Assembly: GCF_003340475.1 (NCBI RefSeq) | Contig: NZ_QBKA01000002.1 | Span: 443,501 to 507,500, forward strand | Length of the DNA: 64,000 bases | From: Alteripontixanthobacter maritimus | Lineage (GTDB): Bacteria > Pseudomonadota > Alphaproteobacteria > Sphingomonadales > Sphingomonadaceae | Direction of reading: 5' to 3' | Shown: positions 1-9,708 of the stretch, in pieces | Numbering within the stretch: position 1 is the stretch's first letter | How the letters are laid out: every line of letters begins with the position of its first letter | Position numbers and translations under genes: made by a program | The notes under the pieces: generated by a model | Database searches by the model: none | What the model was told of the DNA's origin: nothing | Seen by the model: the letters and a program-made list of their open reading frames with translations, nothing else

Positions 1-14
1 AGTTTCAAACGCAT
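1..14 (-). CDS. Possible 5' end of a gene leaving the window
   Basis: On the minus strand an ATG at 14-12 opens a frame (Met-Arg-Leu-Lys) that runs off the left edge. It is preceded by GAGGAAA at 25-19, a good ribosome binding site seven bases away. Only four codons are visible, so neither product nor reality can be judged. It would lie downstream of the acylase gene in the same direction. Confidence 0.3.
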
Positions 15-39
15 GATGTTTCCTCGAAGTTATAAGGCG

Positions 40-63
40 GGGTGCAGGGCAGGGTGCAGGGCA
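40..63. repeat. Tandem duplication of a 12-base unit
   Basis: GGGTGCAGGGCA occurs twice in perfect tandem (40-51 and 52-63). It lies between the acylase stop codon and the possible minus-strand start at position 14. A role is not evident; slippage duplication is the simplest explanation. Confidence 0.8.
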
Positions 64-80
64 TAACGGTAGTTTCCGGG

Positions 81-2339
81 TCAGCGATGGCGGACGATTT
101 TTCGACTAACCGCGTTCTTCAGCACATCGGCGCGGTAGAACCGCACGGGCTTCAGCTTGTGCTGGACAAAAAGCGACGCTTGATCGGCATAGTGCAGGCT
201 GTTCGGACGGGTTGTGGCGGCGCCATAAGGCTGGATGGATTCCGACTTCAGCAATTCGCCGTCCTTCCATTCCACGAACTGGATGAAACTGTCGCCATGG
301 CGAACCGACAAGCGGCCATCATCATCCACATCCCATAGAGTACTGGCCCGCAATGTATCGGAGCCGCCATCCAGCGGCAAATCGACCCGGTTATCGCCCG
401 AACCCTGACGCAATCGCAGCAGTTTCGACATTGGTGGATCTAGCCTGCCGAAATGCTCCATCAAGTGATCGGCGGACCGCTGCAATTCTTCGCGTACATC
501 GGGTATCGTGCCGTTCTGGTAATCCGCACCCATATATGGGCGGATCATCAGCAGGGCGAGCGCGTCGCCGCGTCCGACATTGTCTGCAAACAAATCCCAG
601 CCATTGAGCAGCGCTTGCGCTTGGGCCAGCCGCGAACCGTCCTTCAGATCGAGCGCTGCGACCGCATCCAGCATATCGGCGACATAGCCGCTGCGATCGT
701 AGCCGGTGTCGTACTTAATCCGTTCGAGGGTTTCGCGGTCGATCACATCAGCCTCCGCCATAAGCCTGGCCGCCCGCCGCGCGCGGTTGGTATCGCGCAG
801 CTCGATCCCCATTTCCGGGGCAAAGTCGGTGAAGGTCACATCGCTGCCCGGACCTGCTGCATTGTCCGGTCGGTTGTTGGCGTTGAAGACCCAGCCGCTG
901 GCCGGATTGACCACTTGCGGCAAAGCCTCGAAATCGACGGTGCCGTTCCATATCAGCGCGCTGTCGTTACCCGGCAATATGCCGCGCCAGTCGGGACGCT
1001 TCCCCGCAATCGTGGCGGGACGGTCGGGTATCGCGGCGTTGTAGTAATAGCCGATGTTCCCGGCCTCGTCGGCATAGATGAAATTGGTGCTTGGCACGTC
1101 GAGCCGCGCCAGGATCGCTTCCCATTCGGCGAAGCTAGTGGCCTTGTTCATGCGGTAATAGGCGTCCAGCGCGCCGAGCGAATCCATCCCGCCATAACGG
1201 ATGGCAAAGTGGCCATTGTCGTTGGCAATGACCGGGCCATGCACGCTGCGGAGGATGTCGCGCCGTACCGGAAGCACGACCGGGCCGAAGCGGACGGGCA
1301 GGGTAACGGTCCTGGTTTCAAGATCGCGCCATTCCCCGTCCAACCGGTACTGGCTGCCATCGTCGCTCATCTCCAGCCGATACACGTCTACCATATCTGG
1401 CTGGTTCACTGTGTTGGTCCAGCCCAGATGCTCGTTATGACCAAGAAAGGGGAAGGGGCTGCCGGGGAAGTTCGCGCCCGCATAATGCCAGCCTTCGCCG
1501 CTTTCCACGACCAGTTCGTACCAGGCGACACCGCCGCGCCACGGCTGGTGGCTGTTGGAAACCAGCCGCGTCACACCATCGCCCGATTTTTCAGGTGCGA
1601 TGGCAAAAGCGTTGGAGCCTGCAAAAGCAGCGTTCTCGCCCGCATGAAGCGGTAGCGGGCGCGTTCGGCCGCTCGCTTGCGTGTGCGCAATGGGTGGTGC
1701 TGGACGCACGCTTTCCGGCGCGGGTTCGTCGATATTAGGTGACTTTTGCGGGATCGGCGGGCCTTGCTCGCGGTTCAGCTTTTCACCCGCCACCAGCGGC
1801 CCGATAGTGTTGCCAAGGCCAAAGAACAGTGGCTGGCGCAAGGCGAAGCCGGTTGCGATGTCTTCGCCGTCCAATGGAAACAGCCGGTCGAGTTTTACTT
1901 CGCCGGGATTCTGCGTGGCGAAGTCGTTCATGCCAGCGGCGTAAGCTTCGAACAGCGCACGGGTATCTGCCGGGACGGAAGCGTAATTGCGCTGGGCCGT
2001 GCCGCGCGCGTCGAGCAAATGGTAGAGATAATCGACCTGCGCGCCATCTTCGCCCGCAATCGCTCCGTAACGGCCGCGCGTCATCGCAGCGACGTCCTGC
2101 AGCGTGGAGAAGTCATCCTCCGAATGGGCGATGGCCACGCCGTAAGCCACGTCTGCATCGGTTTTGCCGTAAATATGCGGCACGCCGAATTCGTCGCGAA
2201 TAATTTCGGCCTGGTAGGTACCTTTGGGAGGAGGCGTGCCGCGATCAGCGGCTAGCGGCTCCCAGACCATCAACCCGACCAATACGGCCAGCACCAGTGC
2301 CAGCAGGGCAAATCCACCCCGGGCCAACCATTTGCGCAT
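81..2339 (-). CDS. Penicillin acylase family Ntn-hydrolase
   Basis: A 752-residue amidase of the penicillin G acylase/cephalosporin acylase/acyl-homoserine-lactone acylase family, which cleaves an amide bond in an acylated small molecule. Residues 1-30 form a basic, hydrophobic signal anchor, so the enzyme is exported or membrane-anchored. The alpha-subunit motif (RDEFGVPHIYG, about 48-58) is followed by a proline-rich spacer near 194-230. Then comes the autocleavage site with the nucleophile Ser242 after Gly241 (GSNAFA), and a conserved SNSHQPW segment. Members are made as one chain and self-process into alpha and beta subunits. The beta start at 242 leaves a beta chain of about 510 residues. 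The start is supported by GAGAGAGG upstream. Substrate cannot be told from sequence: beta-lactam side chains, acyl-homoserine lactones or other N-acyl compounds are possible. Confidence 0.9.
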   Translation of the reverse strand: MRKWLARGGFALLALVLAVLVGLMVWEPLAADRGTPPPKGTYQAEIIRDEFGVPHIYGKTDADVAYGVAIAHSEDDFSTLQDVAAMTRGRYGAIAGEDGAQVDYLYHLLDARGTAQRNYASVPADTRALFEAYAAGMNDFATQNPGEVKLDRLFPLDGEDIATGFALRQPLFFGLGNTIGPLVAGEKLNREQGPPIPQKSPNIDEPAPESVRPAPPIAHTQASGRTRPLPLHAGENAAFAGSNAFAIAPEKSGDGVTRLVSNSHQPWRGGVAWYELVVESGEGWHYAGANFPGSPFPFLGHNEHLGWTNTVNQPDMVDVYRLEMSDDGSQYRLDGEWRDLETRTVTLPVRFGPVVLPVRRDILRSVHGPVIANDNGHFAIRYGGMDSLGALDAYYRMNKATSFAEWEAILARLDVPSTNFIYADEAGNIGYYYNAAIPDRPATIAGKRPDWRGILPGNDSALIWNGTVDFEALPQVVNPASGWVFNANNRPDNAAGPGSDVTFTDFAPEMGIELRDTNRARRAARLMAEADVIDRETLERIKYDTGYDRSGYVADMLDAVAALDLKDGSRLAQAQALLNGWDLFADNVGRGDALALLMIRPYMGADYQNGTIPDVREELQRSADHLMEHFGRLDPPMSKLLRLRQGSGDNRVDLPLDGGSDTLRASTLWDVDDDGRLSVRHGDSFIQFVEWKDGELLKSESIQPYGAATTRPNSLHYADQASLFVQHKLKPVRFYRADVLKNAVSRKIVRHR

Positions 2340-2487
2340 CGTAAATACCTCTCTCCGCCGCGACCCTAACGCGGTTCGTCCGTCCGGTGAAGCATACAGT
2401 TGGTCGAAAACCGTGACGTCGCGCGCCGACCTCTGCTTGGCTCATGAAAAACTTGGCCCCATATCGGTGTTATTCGGTCGACCATAG

Positions 2488-2515
2488 CTTGTGTTGCAAT
2501 ATAGCAACACTATAT
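2488..2515 (+). promoter_or_regulatory. Heat-shock (RpoH-type) promoter of clpB with embedded palindrome
   Basis: CTTG at 2488-2491 is followed after 17 bases by ACTATAT (2509-2515). This is close to the alphaproteobacterial heat-shock consensus CTTG-N17-CYTATNT. It lies 31 bases upstream of the clpB start, which fits clpB as a classic RpoH target. Inside the spacer sits a perfect inverted repeat, GTGTTGC (2491-2497) and GCAACAC (2504-2510), separated by six bases. Its place inside the promoter suggests an operator for a dimeric regulator, but no known regulator is recognised. Confidence 0.6.
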
Positions 2516-2545
2516 CGTGTGGGCAGACATGAGGGACGATTCTAC

Positions 2546-5125
2546 ATGAACATGGAAAAATTTACCGACCGAGCGAAAGGCTTCCTCCAAGCGGCGCAAA
2601 CGGTCGCTATCCGCATGAGCCACCAGCGCATTACGCCTTCGCATCTGTTGAAGGCGATGATCGAGGATGCCGAAGGCATGGCGAGCGGGCTGGTCGCACG
2701 AGCGGGCGGCAATCCGCGCGCGGTAGAGGACGAGGTGGACGCCGCGCTCGCCAAAATACCTGTCGTCAGTGGCGGCGGGGCACAGGCGACACCGGGGTTG
2801 GACAATGACGCGGTGCGCGTGCTCGACCAGGCGGAACAGATCGCCGAAAAGTCGGGCGATGCCTACGTGACCGTCGAACGGCTGCTGGTTGCGCTGGCGC
2901 TTGCTACCACCACGGCAGCGGGCAAGGCCTTGCAAGCTGCGAATGTCGACGCGAAGGCGCTGGAAACCGCCATTACCGAATTGCGCGGCGGTCGCACGGC
3001 AGACAGCGCGAATGCCGAAGAATCCTACGACGCGATGAAAAAATACGCCCGCGACCTGACCGAGGCCGCGCGCGAGGGCAAGCTCGACCCGGTTATCGGC
3101 CGCGACGAGGAAATCCGCCGCACAGTACAGATCCTCGCCCGGCGTACGAAGAACAACCCCGCACTGATCGGCGAGCCCGGCACCGGCAAGACCGCGATCG
3201 CAGAAGGCCTCGCGCTGCGCATCGCCAATGGCGACGTGCCGGACAGCCTCAAGGGCCGCACGCTGATGAGCCTCGACATGGGCGCATTGATTGCTGGCGC
3301 GAAATATCGAGGCGAATTCGAAGAGCGGCTGAAGGCCGTGCTTGACGAAGTGAAGGGCGCGGACGGACAGATCATCTTGTTTATCGACGAGATGCACACG
3401 CTGATCGGCGCCGGCGCGTCGGAAGGTAGCATGGATGCCTCCAACTTGCTTAAACCCGCGCTCAGCCGGGGCGAATTGCATTGTATCGGCGCGACGACGC
3501 TGGATGAATACCAGAAATATGTCGAGAAGGACCCGGCCCTGCAGCGCCGCTTCCAGTCGGTTTATATCGACGAGCCAAGCGTGGAGGACACGATCTCCAT
3601 CCTGCGCGGCATCAAGGACAAATACGAACTGCATCACGGGGTGCGTATTACAGATGGCGCGATCGTCGCCGCTGCGCAGCTTTCCAATCGCTATATCCAG
3701 AACCGCTTCCTGCCAGACAAGGCCATCGACCTGATGGATGAGGCAGCGTCGCGTATTCGGATGGAGGTGGAATCCAAGCCCGAAGAAATTGAGAACCTCG
3801 ACCGCCGCATCATCCAGCTCAAAATCGAGGAATCCGCGCTGGGCAAGGAAAGCGACCGGAATTCGAAGGACCGGCTGGAGGCGCTGCGTAAGGAGCTGTC
3901 CGAGCTGGAGCAGCAGTCGTCCGAACTCACCACGCGTTGGCAGAACGAGCGCGACAAGATCCATGCAGAAAGCCGGATCAAGGAAGAGCTCGACGCGGCG
4001 CGCATTGAACTGGAGCAGGCTCAACGCGGCGGTGATCTCGCAAAGGCGGGGGAACTTTCCTACGGCACCATTCCGGAGCTTGAGAAGAAGCTGGATGAAG
4101 CGTCGGGCCACACTGAAAATGCACTGCTGCGCGAGGAAGTGACCGAGGACGATATTGCCGGCGTCGTCAGCCGTTGGACCGGGGTGCCGGTCGACCGGAT
4201 GCTGGAAGGCGAACGTGAAAAGCTGCTTCAGATGGAAGAGCTGATTGGCAAACGGGTGATTGGTCAGACGAAGGCGGTCGAGGCCGTATCGAAGGCTGTT
4301 CGCCGCGCACGTGCGGGTCTTAAAGATCCTGGCCGTCCGCTCGGCAGCTTCCTGTTTCTCGGCCCGACTGGCGTCGGCAAGACCGAATTAACCAAGGCGC
4401 TTGCCGAGTTCATGTTCGACGACGACAGCGCAATGGTTCGCATCGACATGAGCGAGTTCATGGAGAAGCACGCAGTCGCCCGGCTGATCGGCGCACCTCC
4501 GGGCTATGTCGGGTATGACGAAGGCGGGGTGCTGACCGAAGCAGTGCGGCGAAGGCCCTATCAGGTCGTGCTGTTCGACGAGGTTGAGAAGGCGCATTCC
4601 GATGTATTTAATGTGCTGTTGCAGGTACTCGACGACGGACGGCTGACCGACGGGCAGGGGCGCGTGGTGGATTTCTCCAATACGCTGATTATCCTTACGT
4701 CCAATCTGGGCAGCGAGTATCTGTCCAATATGACTTCGGAGCAGAAAGTCAGCGATGTCGAACCCCAGGTCATGGATGCAGTGCGCGGGCATTTCCGGCC
4801 CGAATTTCTGAACCGGCTGGACGAGATCATTCTGTTCCACCGGCTGGCTGAGGAGCACATGGTGCCGATCGTCCGTATCCAGCTGGGCCGCGTGCAAAAG
4901 CTCCTCAGCGACCGCAAGATTACGCTCGACCTCAGCGAAGCTGCGCTGCGCTGGTTGGGGCGTGTCGGTTACGATCCGGTGTACGGTGCGCGCCCGCTGA
5001 AGCGCGCTGTGCAACGCTACCTGCAGGACCCGCTCGCGGACAAGCTGTTGGCCGGTGAAATACCTGACGGCAGCACGCTGAAGATCGACGAGGGCGATGG
5101 GAAGCTCAAGATCGACGTTACCTGA
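2546..5125 (+). CDS. clpB: ATP-dependent disaggregase ClpB (Hsp100)
   Basis: An AAA+ chaperone that, with DnaK, extracts and refolds proteins from aggregates in the cytoplasm. From the chosen start it is 859 residues, the normal ClpB length. Order: N-terminal Clp repeat domain (about 1-145), first AAA+ module with Walker A GEPGTGKT (209-216), charged coiled-coil middle domain (about 400-520), second AAA+ module with Walker A GPTGVGKT (606-613), and the C-terminal D2-small domain. The ATG at 2546 is chosen because GAGGGA stands ten bases upstream and [15 protein letters not shown] is the usual N-terminus. An in-frame start at 2444 would add 34 unconserved residues and overlap the promoter. It is transcribed alone and ends at a strong bidirectional terminator shared with the convergent receptor gene. 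Confidence 0.97.
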   Translation: MNMEKFTDRAKGFLQAAQTVAIRMSHQRITPSHLLKAMIEDAEGMASGLVARAGGNPRAVEDEVDAALAKIPVVSGGGAQATPGLDNDAVRVLDQAEQIAEKSGDAYVTVERLLVALALATTTAAGKALQAANVDAKALETAITELRGGRTADSANAEESYDAMKKYARDLTEAAREGKLDPVIGRDEEIRRTVQILARRTKNNPALIGEPGTGKTAIAEGLALRIANGDVPDSLKGRTLMSLDMGALIAGAKYRGEFEERLKAVLDEVKGADGQIILFIDEMHTLIGAGASEGSMDASNLLKPALSRGELHCIGATTLDEYQKYVEKDPALQRRFQSVYIDEPSVEDTISILRGIKDKYELHHGVRITDGAIVAAAQLSNRYIQNRFLPDKAIDLMDEAASRIRMEVESKPEEIENLDRRIIQLKIEESALGKESDRNSKDRLEALRKELSELEQQSSELTTRWQNERDKIHAESRIKEELDAARIELEQAQRGGDLAKAGELSYGTIPELEKKLDEASGHTENALLREEVTEDDIAGVVSRWTGVPVDRMLEGEREKLLQMEELIGKRVIGQTKAVEAVSKAVRRARAGLKDPGRPLGSFLFLGPTGVGKTELTKALAEFMFDDDSAMVRIDMSEFMEKHAVARLIGAPPGYVGYDEGGVLTEAVRRRPYQVVLFDEVEKAHSDVFNVLLQVLDDGRLTDGQGRVVDFSNTLIILTSNLGSEYLSNMTSEQKVSDVEPQVMDAVRGHFRPEFLNRLDEIILFHRLAEEHMVPIVRIQLGRVQKLLSDRKITLDLSEAALRWLGRVGYDPVYGARPLKRAVQRYLQDPLADKLLAGEIPDGSTLKIDEGDGKLKIDVT

Positions 5126-5161
5126 CCACGGCGTTTCGCCTTGGTGCCAGGACGAACCTAA

Positions 5162-5187
5162 GCAAACGTCACTCTACGCACGTTTGC
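5162..5187. other. Hairpin downstream of clpB
   Basis: GCAAACGT (5162-5169) and ACGTTTGC (5180-5187) form a perfect 8-bp stem with a 10-base loop, just before the main terminator. It has no T tract of its own. It may stabilise the clpB 3' end or be an extra pause structure. Confidence 0.5.
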
Positions 5188-5194
5188 ACAATGC

Positions 5195-5235
5195 AAAAGA
5201 AAGGGCCCCGGAAGCGATCCGGGGCCCTTTCTTTT
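5195..5235. terminator. Bidirectional rho-independent terminator between clpB and the TonB receptor gene
   Basis: A perfect 18-bp inverted repeat, 5195-5212 against 5218-5235, has a five-base loop (AGCGA). The GC-rich core (GGGCCCCGGA) is bounded by A-rich and T-rich ends, so a U tract follows the hairpin in both directions. It sits between convergent genes, 69 bases after the clpB stop and 17 bases after the receptor stop. Confidence 0.92.
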
Positions 5236-5252
5236 ATCGTATGCCGCGAGGC

Positions 5253-8200
5253 TTAGAAGTTCGCGGTGAAACCGGCGTAGAAGTAACGGCCGATATTGTC
5301 ATAGATACTCGATCCACCACCCGAGCCGGTCAGCTGCAGAGGCGGCGCCTGGTCGGTCAGGTTATCGACACCGGCATAGAACGAGAAGTCGTCGCTCACC
5401 CGGACGTTACCACGAAGCGAATGGTAGAACCGCTCCTCGTAGAATTCTTCCGCGGTAGCGTCTGGGTTTATGGCTGGTACTACGATCAACTCCCCTGGGG
5501 TACAGGTTGGCGAACCTTCTGTACGGGGGATTACGCCCACTCCTGGGGTGCCACGGCCCTCGACACATGCTGCCGTAAAGGAATTAGTAGTTTCAAACCC
5601 ATTAATAAATTGCTTATCCAAGAAACGTAGTCCGTAGGATAGGGTAAACGGACCTGTTCGATACGATGCATTGAAGTTTACTGCCCACTCGGGATCGCCA
5701 AGTTCACCGCGAACCACGTTTGGTACATTGGGATTTGTACTATCAAGGAAGTTCGTACGCTTCAATACATGAGTAGCGAGAGCGCGGAACGAAATGCGAT
5801 CATCATTATCGAATGTCTTGGAATAGCGAACGTCAAAATCAATACCTTCCGCCTCCAATCGCGCAAAGTTGATCGGGAATGTCGTCAGGGCATTGTCTTG
5901 GTTCAGATCGCCCTCGGGCTCTCTTGGATTGACCTGATCACAAAATCGATTTTGGAGGGACGTTGCGTCGTAGCACAGCGCAAGCACCGCATTTGCCGGC
6001 AACTGCGAAATCACGTTCTCAACGGTGATATCATAGTAGTCAACCGAGGCTGCAAAACCAGGCAAGAACGAAGGTTCAAAAATAGCACCAACAGTATAAC
6101 TGTCCGATATTTCTGCCTTAAGCGCCTCATCACCTCGCTGCCGAAAGCCAGTATTGGATGTAATGCCGTCCGCATCGTAGCCTTCCGGCACGCCATCCGC
6201 CCGACAATTGATAAGCCTACTGGCTGGTCCCAAGTTAATTGTTTCGTCATCGCACGGATCGTTTAGAAAGCCAAAGTTTTGTGTCAATGGCGCGAACAAA
6301 TCAGAAAGAGTAGGCGACCGAACGGCGCGGGAGTAATTAGCACGGAATCTCAGGTCTGGGATGGGCGAATAAACCAAATTGCCGTTATAGGAATAAACCG
6401 TACCGGTTTGCCCACCCCCGGAATTATAATCAGACACACGCCCGGCAGCTGAAACTGTAAGCTCGTCCGCAAAAGGTAAATTGGCAAGCAACGGGAACTC
6501 GATTTCGCCGAAAGCCTCTACAATTTCAAGATCCGGGGGGGAGAAGGTACCAAATGCATTGAAAAAGGTGTTGCCGGTCGCCGACAGATCGTCAGGTCGT
6601 GAGGAAGCCGTTTCCTTCCGGTATTCACCCCCGAGAACGGCGCGAATAGGACCACCCGGAAGTTCGAAGAAACCGGACGAGTCCGTGTTAACGAAGCCCA
6701 GCAAATTGTACTGTTGAGCCTTGTCGTCAAGGGTTGCGTCAGTATTGATGTAATCAAGGGCAGCTGCGCTTGGCGCACCCACACCAAACAGATTAAGGGG
6801 CGCACAAGCAGGATCGTCGTTGGTGGCATCGGCGTCAGCATTGATGCGACAGACAATATTACCTGTTGCCGGATCGCGAACAGCATCCACAGCATTTTGA
6901 AGGTTAGCAAAGACCAAGTTATTGGTAGCTGCCAAGCTGCTGGTAAATCGACCGTAATTAAAAGAGATATCGTAACGGGTGTTCGAACTGATATCGCCTT
7001 CGACCCCAACCACAATACGATAGGTTTCACGCTTCAGAACGTCGGTTCGGGCACCAAAATCAATATTGTTTCGATTAATAGCGAAGCCTGTGGCCGCCCC
7101 TGAGTTTGGTGGGAAGCCAAAGCCGACCAGAAGTTCGTCTTGAATGGCTTCTGCGGTGGCGCGAGCCGCAGGCGTAAGGAACGGATTATCGAAACTAATG
7201 AATGTAGGGGTCGCTGGTTCGTCGAAACATTCATTACGGCCAAAAAGACCCACGGCACCGCCGAGATTGCCGCAAATCCCGTTCAGGAACGATGGTGTGC
7301 CGGCACCACGCGCTTCGATGCGCGCATATTTGGCTTCAACATACGGACGGACTGCGTCTGAAATATCGAACCGACCCAAAAGGTTGATATTGTAGCGTTC
7401 GATATCGGGAATCAGCGTACCGATCGTGCCGAAGTCCGAACCCGTTCCACCCTGCACATTGTTCGTGCCGGGGAAATTCAGATTATCTTCCCGGACCAAG
7501 TCACCGGTTGGCGTAAAACGAAACTGAACATCGTTACCGTCAGCATCACAAGCTAGCGGTTGCACTGCAGCACCAAAAATACAGAACGGCCTTAGCGTAC
7601 CGCCATCCGAGATGAAGTCGAGACGCAGGCCGTCGCGAAGTTCGAAATCGGGGATACCATCCGAATTCGTGATGCCCTCATCACTCAGGTCATCGATCTG
7701 AACAAAACCTTCAAACCCGATAAACGCACCAGAAATTTCTGGACGCTGTACATTGAGAACACGGTTAATTTTGCTGTATTCAGCAACGGCAGCGATGTTG
7801 CCGCGACCGTCGGCAAAGTTCTTACCAGCTGCGATGGCGGCCGTGTAACGACCATTGTCGCCGCGTTCGGAAATGCCCGACTGTGCGGAGATTTCCAGAC
7901 CTTCGAAATCGCGCTTGGTAATGAAGTTCACGACCCCGGCGATGGCATCCGAACCGTACACGGCGGACGAACCACCGGTAACCACGTCGGTGCGTTCCAG
8001 CAGTTCGAACGGGATGGTGTTGATGTCGACCCGGAAGTCGCCAGCGCTACCCGTAACATGTCGGCGGTTGTTTACGAGAACAAGCGTACGACTGGTACCC
8101 AGGCCGCGAAGATCGAGGAAGTTCACACCGGTCGTGCCGATGAAACGCTGCGAGTTCGATGTCGAGAAGGTAGAGCGAAGCGACGGAAGGTCATTCAACG

Positions 8201-8513
8201 CGTCACCAAGAGACAGCGCACCGTCGTCGAGCAGTTCTTCCGCGGCAACCGAAGTCACCGGAACAGGCGAATCAAGGTTTGGGCGCTGGATGCGCGAGCC
8301 GGAAACCACAATCAGACCGCTAGGTTCGGTTTCACCGCCAGGAGTAACCGTCGTAGGATCGGATTCGTCAACACCGACCTGCTGGTCCTCGTCTTCATCC
8401 TCATCAGGATCGACGTCCTGTGCGTATGCCGGTGTAGCGAGCGCGGCGAGCGAAAGTGCGACGATTCCGGCGCTGGCGCTGAAACGCCCCTTCTGGTTGA
8501 AAATCTTTCTCAT
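5253..8513 (-). CDS. TonB-dependent outer membrane receptor
   Basis: A 1086-residue TonB-dependent receptor that should import an unidentified substrate across the outer membrane using TonB-ExbBD energy. A signal peptide ending TPAYAQD is followed by a very acidic linker (DEDEDED), a TonB-box-like stretch (LIVVSGSRIQ), a plug domain (LDLRGLGTSRTLVLVNNRR, AVYGSDAIAGVVNF), and a long beta-barrel ending in aromatic Phe (GRYFYAGFTANF). The ATG at 8513 is chosen because a signal peptide begins there; an in-frame start 36 codons upstream would bury it. Base composition is uneven: both ends match neighbouring genes, while the barrel region around 5,560-7,100 is clearly AT-richer. No transporter or enzyme gene adjoins it to hint at the substrate. 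Confidence 0.93.
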   Translation of the reverse strand: MRKIFNQKGRFSASAGIVALSLAALATPAYAQDVDPDEDEDEDQQVGVDESDPTTVTPGGETEPSGLIVVSGSRIQRPNLDSPVPVTSVAAEELLDDGALSLGDALNDLPSLRSTFSTSNSQRFIGTTGVNFLDLRGLGTSRTLVLVNNRRHVTGSAGDFRVDINTIPFELLERTDVVTGGSSAVYGSDAIAGVVNFITKRDFEGLEISAQSGISERGDNGRYTAAIAAGKNFADGRGNIAAVAEYSKINRVLNVQRPEISGAFIGFEGFVQIDDLSDEGITNSDGIPDFELRDGLRLDFISDGGTLRPFCIFGAAVQPLACDADGNDVQFRFTPTGDLVREDNLNFPGTNNVQGGTGSDFGTIGTLIPDIERYNINLLGRFDISDAVRPYVEAKYARIEARGAGTPSFLNGICGNLGGAVGLFGRNECFDEPATPTFISFDNPFLTPAARATAEAIQDELLVGFGFPPNSGAATGFAINRNNIDFGARTDVLKRETYRIVVGVEGDISSNTRYDISFNYGRFTSSLAATNNLVFANLQNAVDAVRDPATGNIVCRINADADATNDDPACAPLNLFGVGAPSAAALDYINTDATLDDKAQQYNLLGFVNTDSSGFFELPGGPIRAVLGGEYRKETASSRPDDLSATGNTFFNAFGTFSPPDLEIVEAFGEIEFPLLANLPFADELTVSAAGRVSDYNSGGGQTGTVYSYNGNLVYSPIPDLRFRANYSRAVRSPTLSDLFAPLTQNFGFLNDPCDDETINLGPASRLINCRADGVPEGYDADGITSNTGFRQRGDEALKAEISDSYTVGAIFEPSFLPGFAASVDYYDITVENVISQLPANAVLALCYDATSLQNRFCDQVNPREPEGDLNQDNALTTFPINFARLEAEGIDFDVRYSKTFDNDDRISFRALATHVLKRTNFLDSTNPNVPNVVRGELGDPEWAVNFNASYRTGPFTLSYGLRFLDKQFINGFETTNSFTAACVEGRGTPGVGVIPRTEGSPTCTPGELIVVPAINPDATAEEFYEERFYHSLRGNVRVSDDFSFYAGVDNLTDQAPPLQLTGSGGGSSIYDNIGRYFYAGFTANF

Positions 8514-8812
8514 GATAATTCCAGTCCCCTCGGAATGCCGGATCAATCCGGCGTAATCGAAATGCAATAATCTGCGTGTATCTAGTACAATCGCGACGAA
8601 AGGTATCGTCTGCTGCCCCACCCCACGCAGTGCTGGAAAAGCGATGCGTTAACCTACCGGGAGTCGCAAACGGATTTCGCCTGACGTCACCAGTTTGCGT
8701 CCGCATGTTGCCCTTTCGCAACAGATGGACGACAGGAAGGGTCAAGCCAAAGGTAAACTAGCACGCAAAAGGTGCGGCCCCACCCACTGTCGTTTTTATT
8801 GGGGCAAGTTGA

Positions 8813-9370
8813 TTACTCGATGCGGCGACCCTTTACGCCAATCTGACCGTTTACGCGGATAAAGTACGACCCGAGCGAGGCTTTCTTGAAAACCACCGTA
8901 TCACCGGGCTTCGGACCGCGCAGGCGGCTGGGCGGGTTGGATATCTGCCAAACGGCATTTTCGGCAGTACGGAACACAATCGGCCCACGGCGCGAGGCGT
9001 TAACCGCGGTCACCGTGGTTTCCAGCATGGTTGTATCGTCGTCTTTATCGTCGCCATCGTTCCCGAACAGGGCGATTTTTGGCAGCGACAGGCCGAACAG
9101 GCTGCGCCGTGTTTCCTTCAGATCGTCCGCTTCGACGATCCGTAGGTCGCCAGCTGCTTCCGCCTGCATCATCACGCCCACCGCTGCGTCGTAACAGGCC
9201 AGCCGCTGATCCGGCTCGGCAATGGCGCGACATTCCTGCACCCGGTCAAAGGAGCCGGGTGCGATTGCGCCCGGATCTGTTTCTGATGATGTCGATTGTG
9301 CTTGTAAACCTGTCGCGGCGAGGCAGGCCGCGACGGTGGCGGCAGCGATCAAGGTGGTGCGCTTCGGCAT
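8813..9370 (-). CDS. Secreted protein of unknown function with Cys pair
   Basis: A 185-residue protein not assigned to a family. Residues 1-24 form a signal peptide ending in GLQAQ, so it should be periplasmic. The mature part carries a short motif with two cysteines (VQECRAIAEPDQRLACYDAAV, about 44-64) that recurs in many small exported proteobacterial proteins and could form a disulfide. An acidic stretch (GNDGDDKDDD) leads into a C-terminal beta-rich region. The start has AAGAAGGA upstream. It lies in the roughly 1.2-kb space between two divergent TonB-receptor genes and points the same way as the first, separated by about 300 bases. A shared role is possible but unproven. Confidence 0.75.
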   Translation of the reverse strand: MPKRTTLIAAATVAACLAATGLQAQSTSSETDPGAIAPGSFDRVQECRAIAEPDQRLACYDAAVGVMMQAEAAGDLRIVEADDLKETRRSLFGLSLPKIALFGNDGDDKDDDTTMLETTVTAVNASRRGPIVFRTAENAVWQISNPPSRLRGPKPGDTVVFKKASLGSYFIRVNGQIGVKGRRIE

Positions 9371-9639
9371 GAGCTTGTCCTTCTTGGTTCAGGATTGGAT
9401 GACGTCAGGATTTCAGGCTTCTTTAGGGGCGGGCCGCTGTCTCAGTACGGTCAAGGCAGCACAGCTTACACCCCCGCTGCTACGACAAGGGTTTTGCCAC
9501 GGCGTTCATCCATTTCCAAGCAGGCATTCTTCGCGCCTCGGAAGCACTGTAACCGTAATGACACACAGCATTCCTGTTCTGCCAATCGGTATTGTTGAGC
9601 GATTGCAAGGGGCGGGGCGGACGCATAAAGCTCGCCAAT

Positions 9640-9665
9640 TCGGATCGAAGTCCGACCGATTTTTT
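9640..9665 (+). terminator. Possible leader hairpin with T tract before second receptor gene
   Basis: TCGGA (9640-9644) pairs with TCCGA (9651-9655) across a six-base loop, and six T follow at 9660-9665. It lies about 45 bases upstream of the receptor start, so it could act as a weak leader terminator or attenuator. The stem is only 5 bp. The rest of the 338-base gap 9371-9708 holds no gene that I can support; AAGGGG just before 9709 is the receptor's ribosome binding site. Confidence 0.3.
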
Positions 9666-9708
9666 CTGACGGCGCCGCAGTGGTGCTTAAATTCTCAAGG
9701 GGATTGGA

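Noticed and set aside
453-1655. 400-codon plus-strand frame opposite the acylase
   Set aside because: Reverse shadow of the acylase gene; no start signal or motif.
2510-4111. 533-codon minus-strand open frame opposite clpB
   Set aside because: It is antisense to an unmistakable clpB; long reverse frames are expected in GC-rich codon-biased DNA, and the translation shows no domain.
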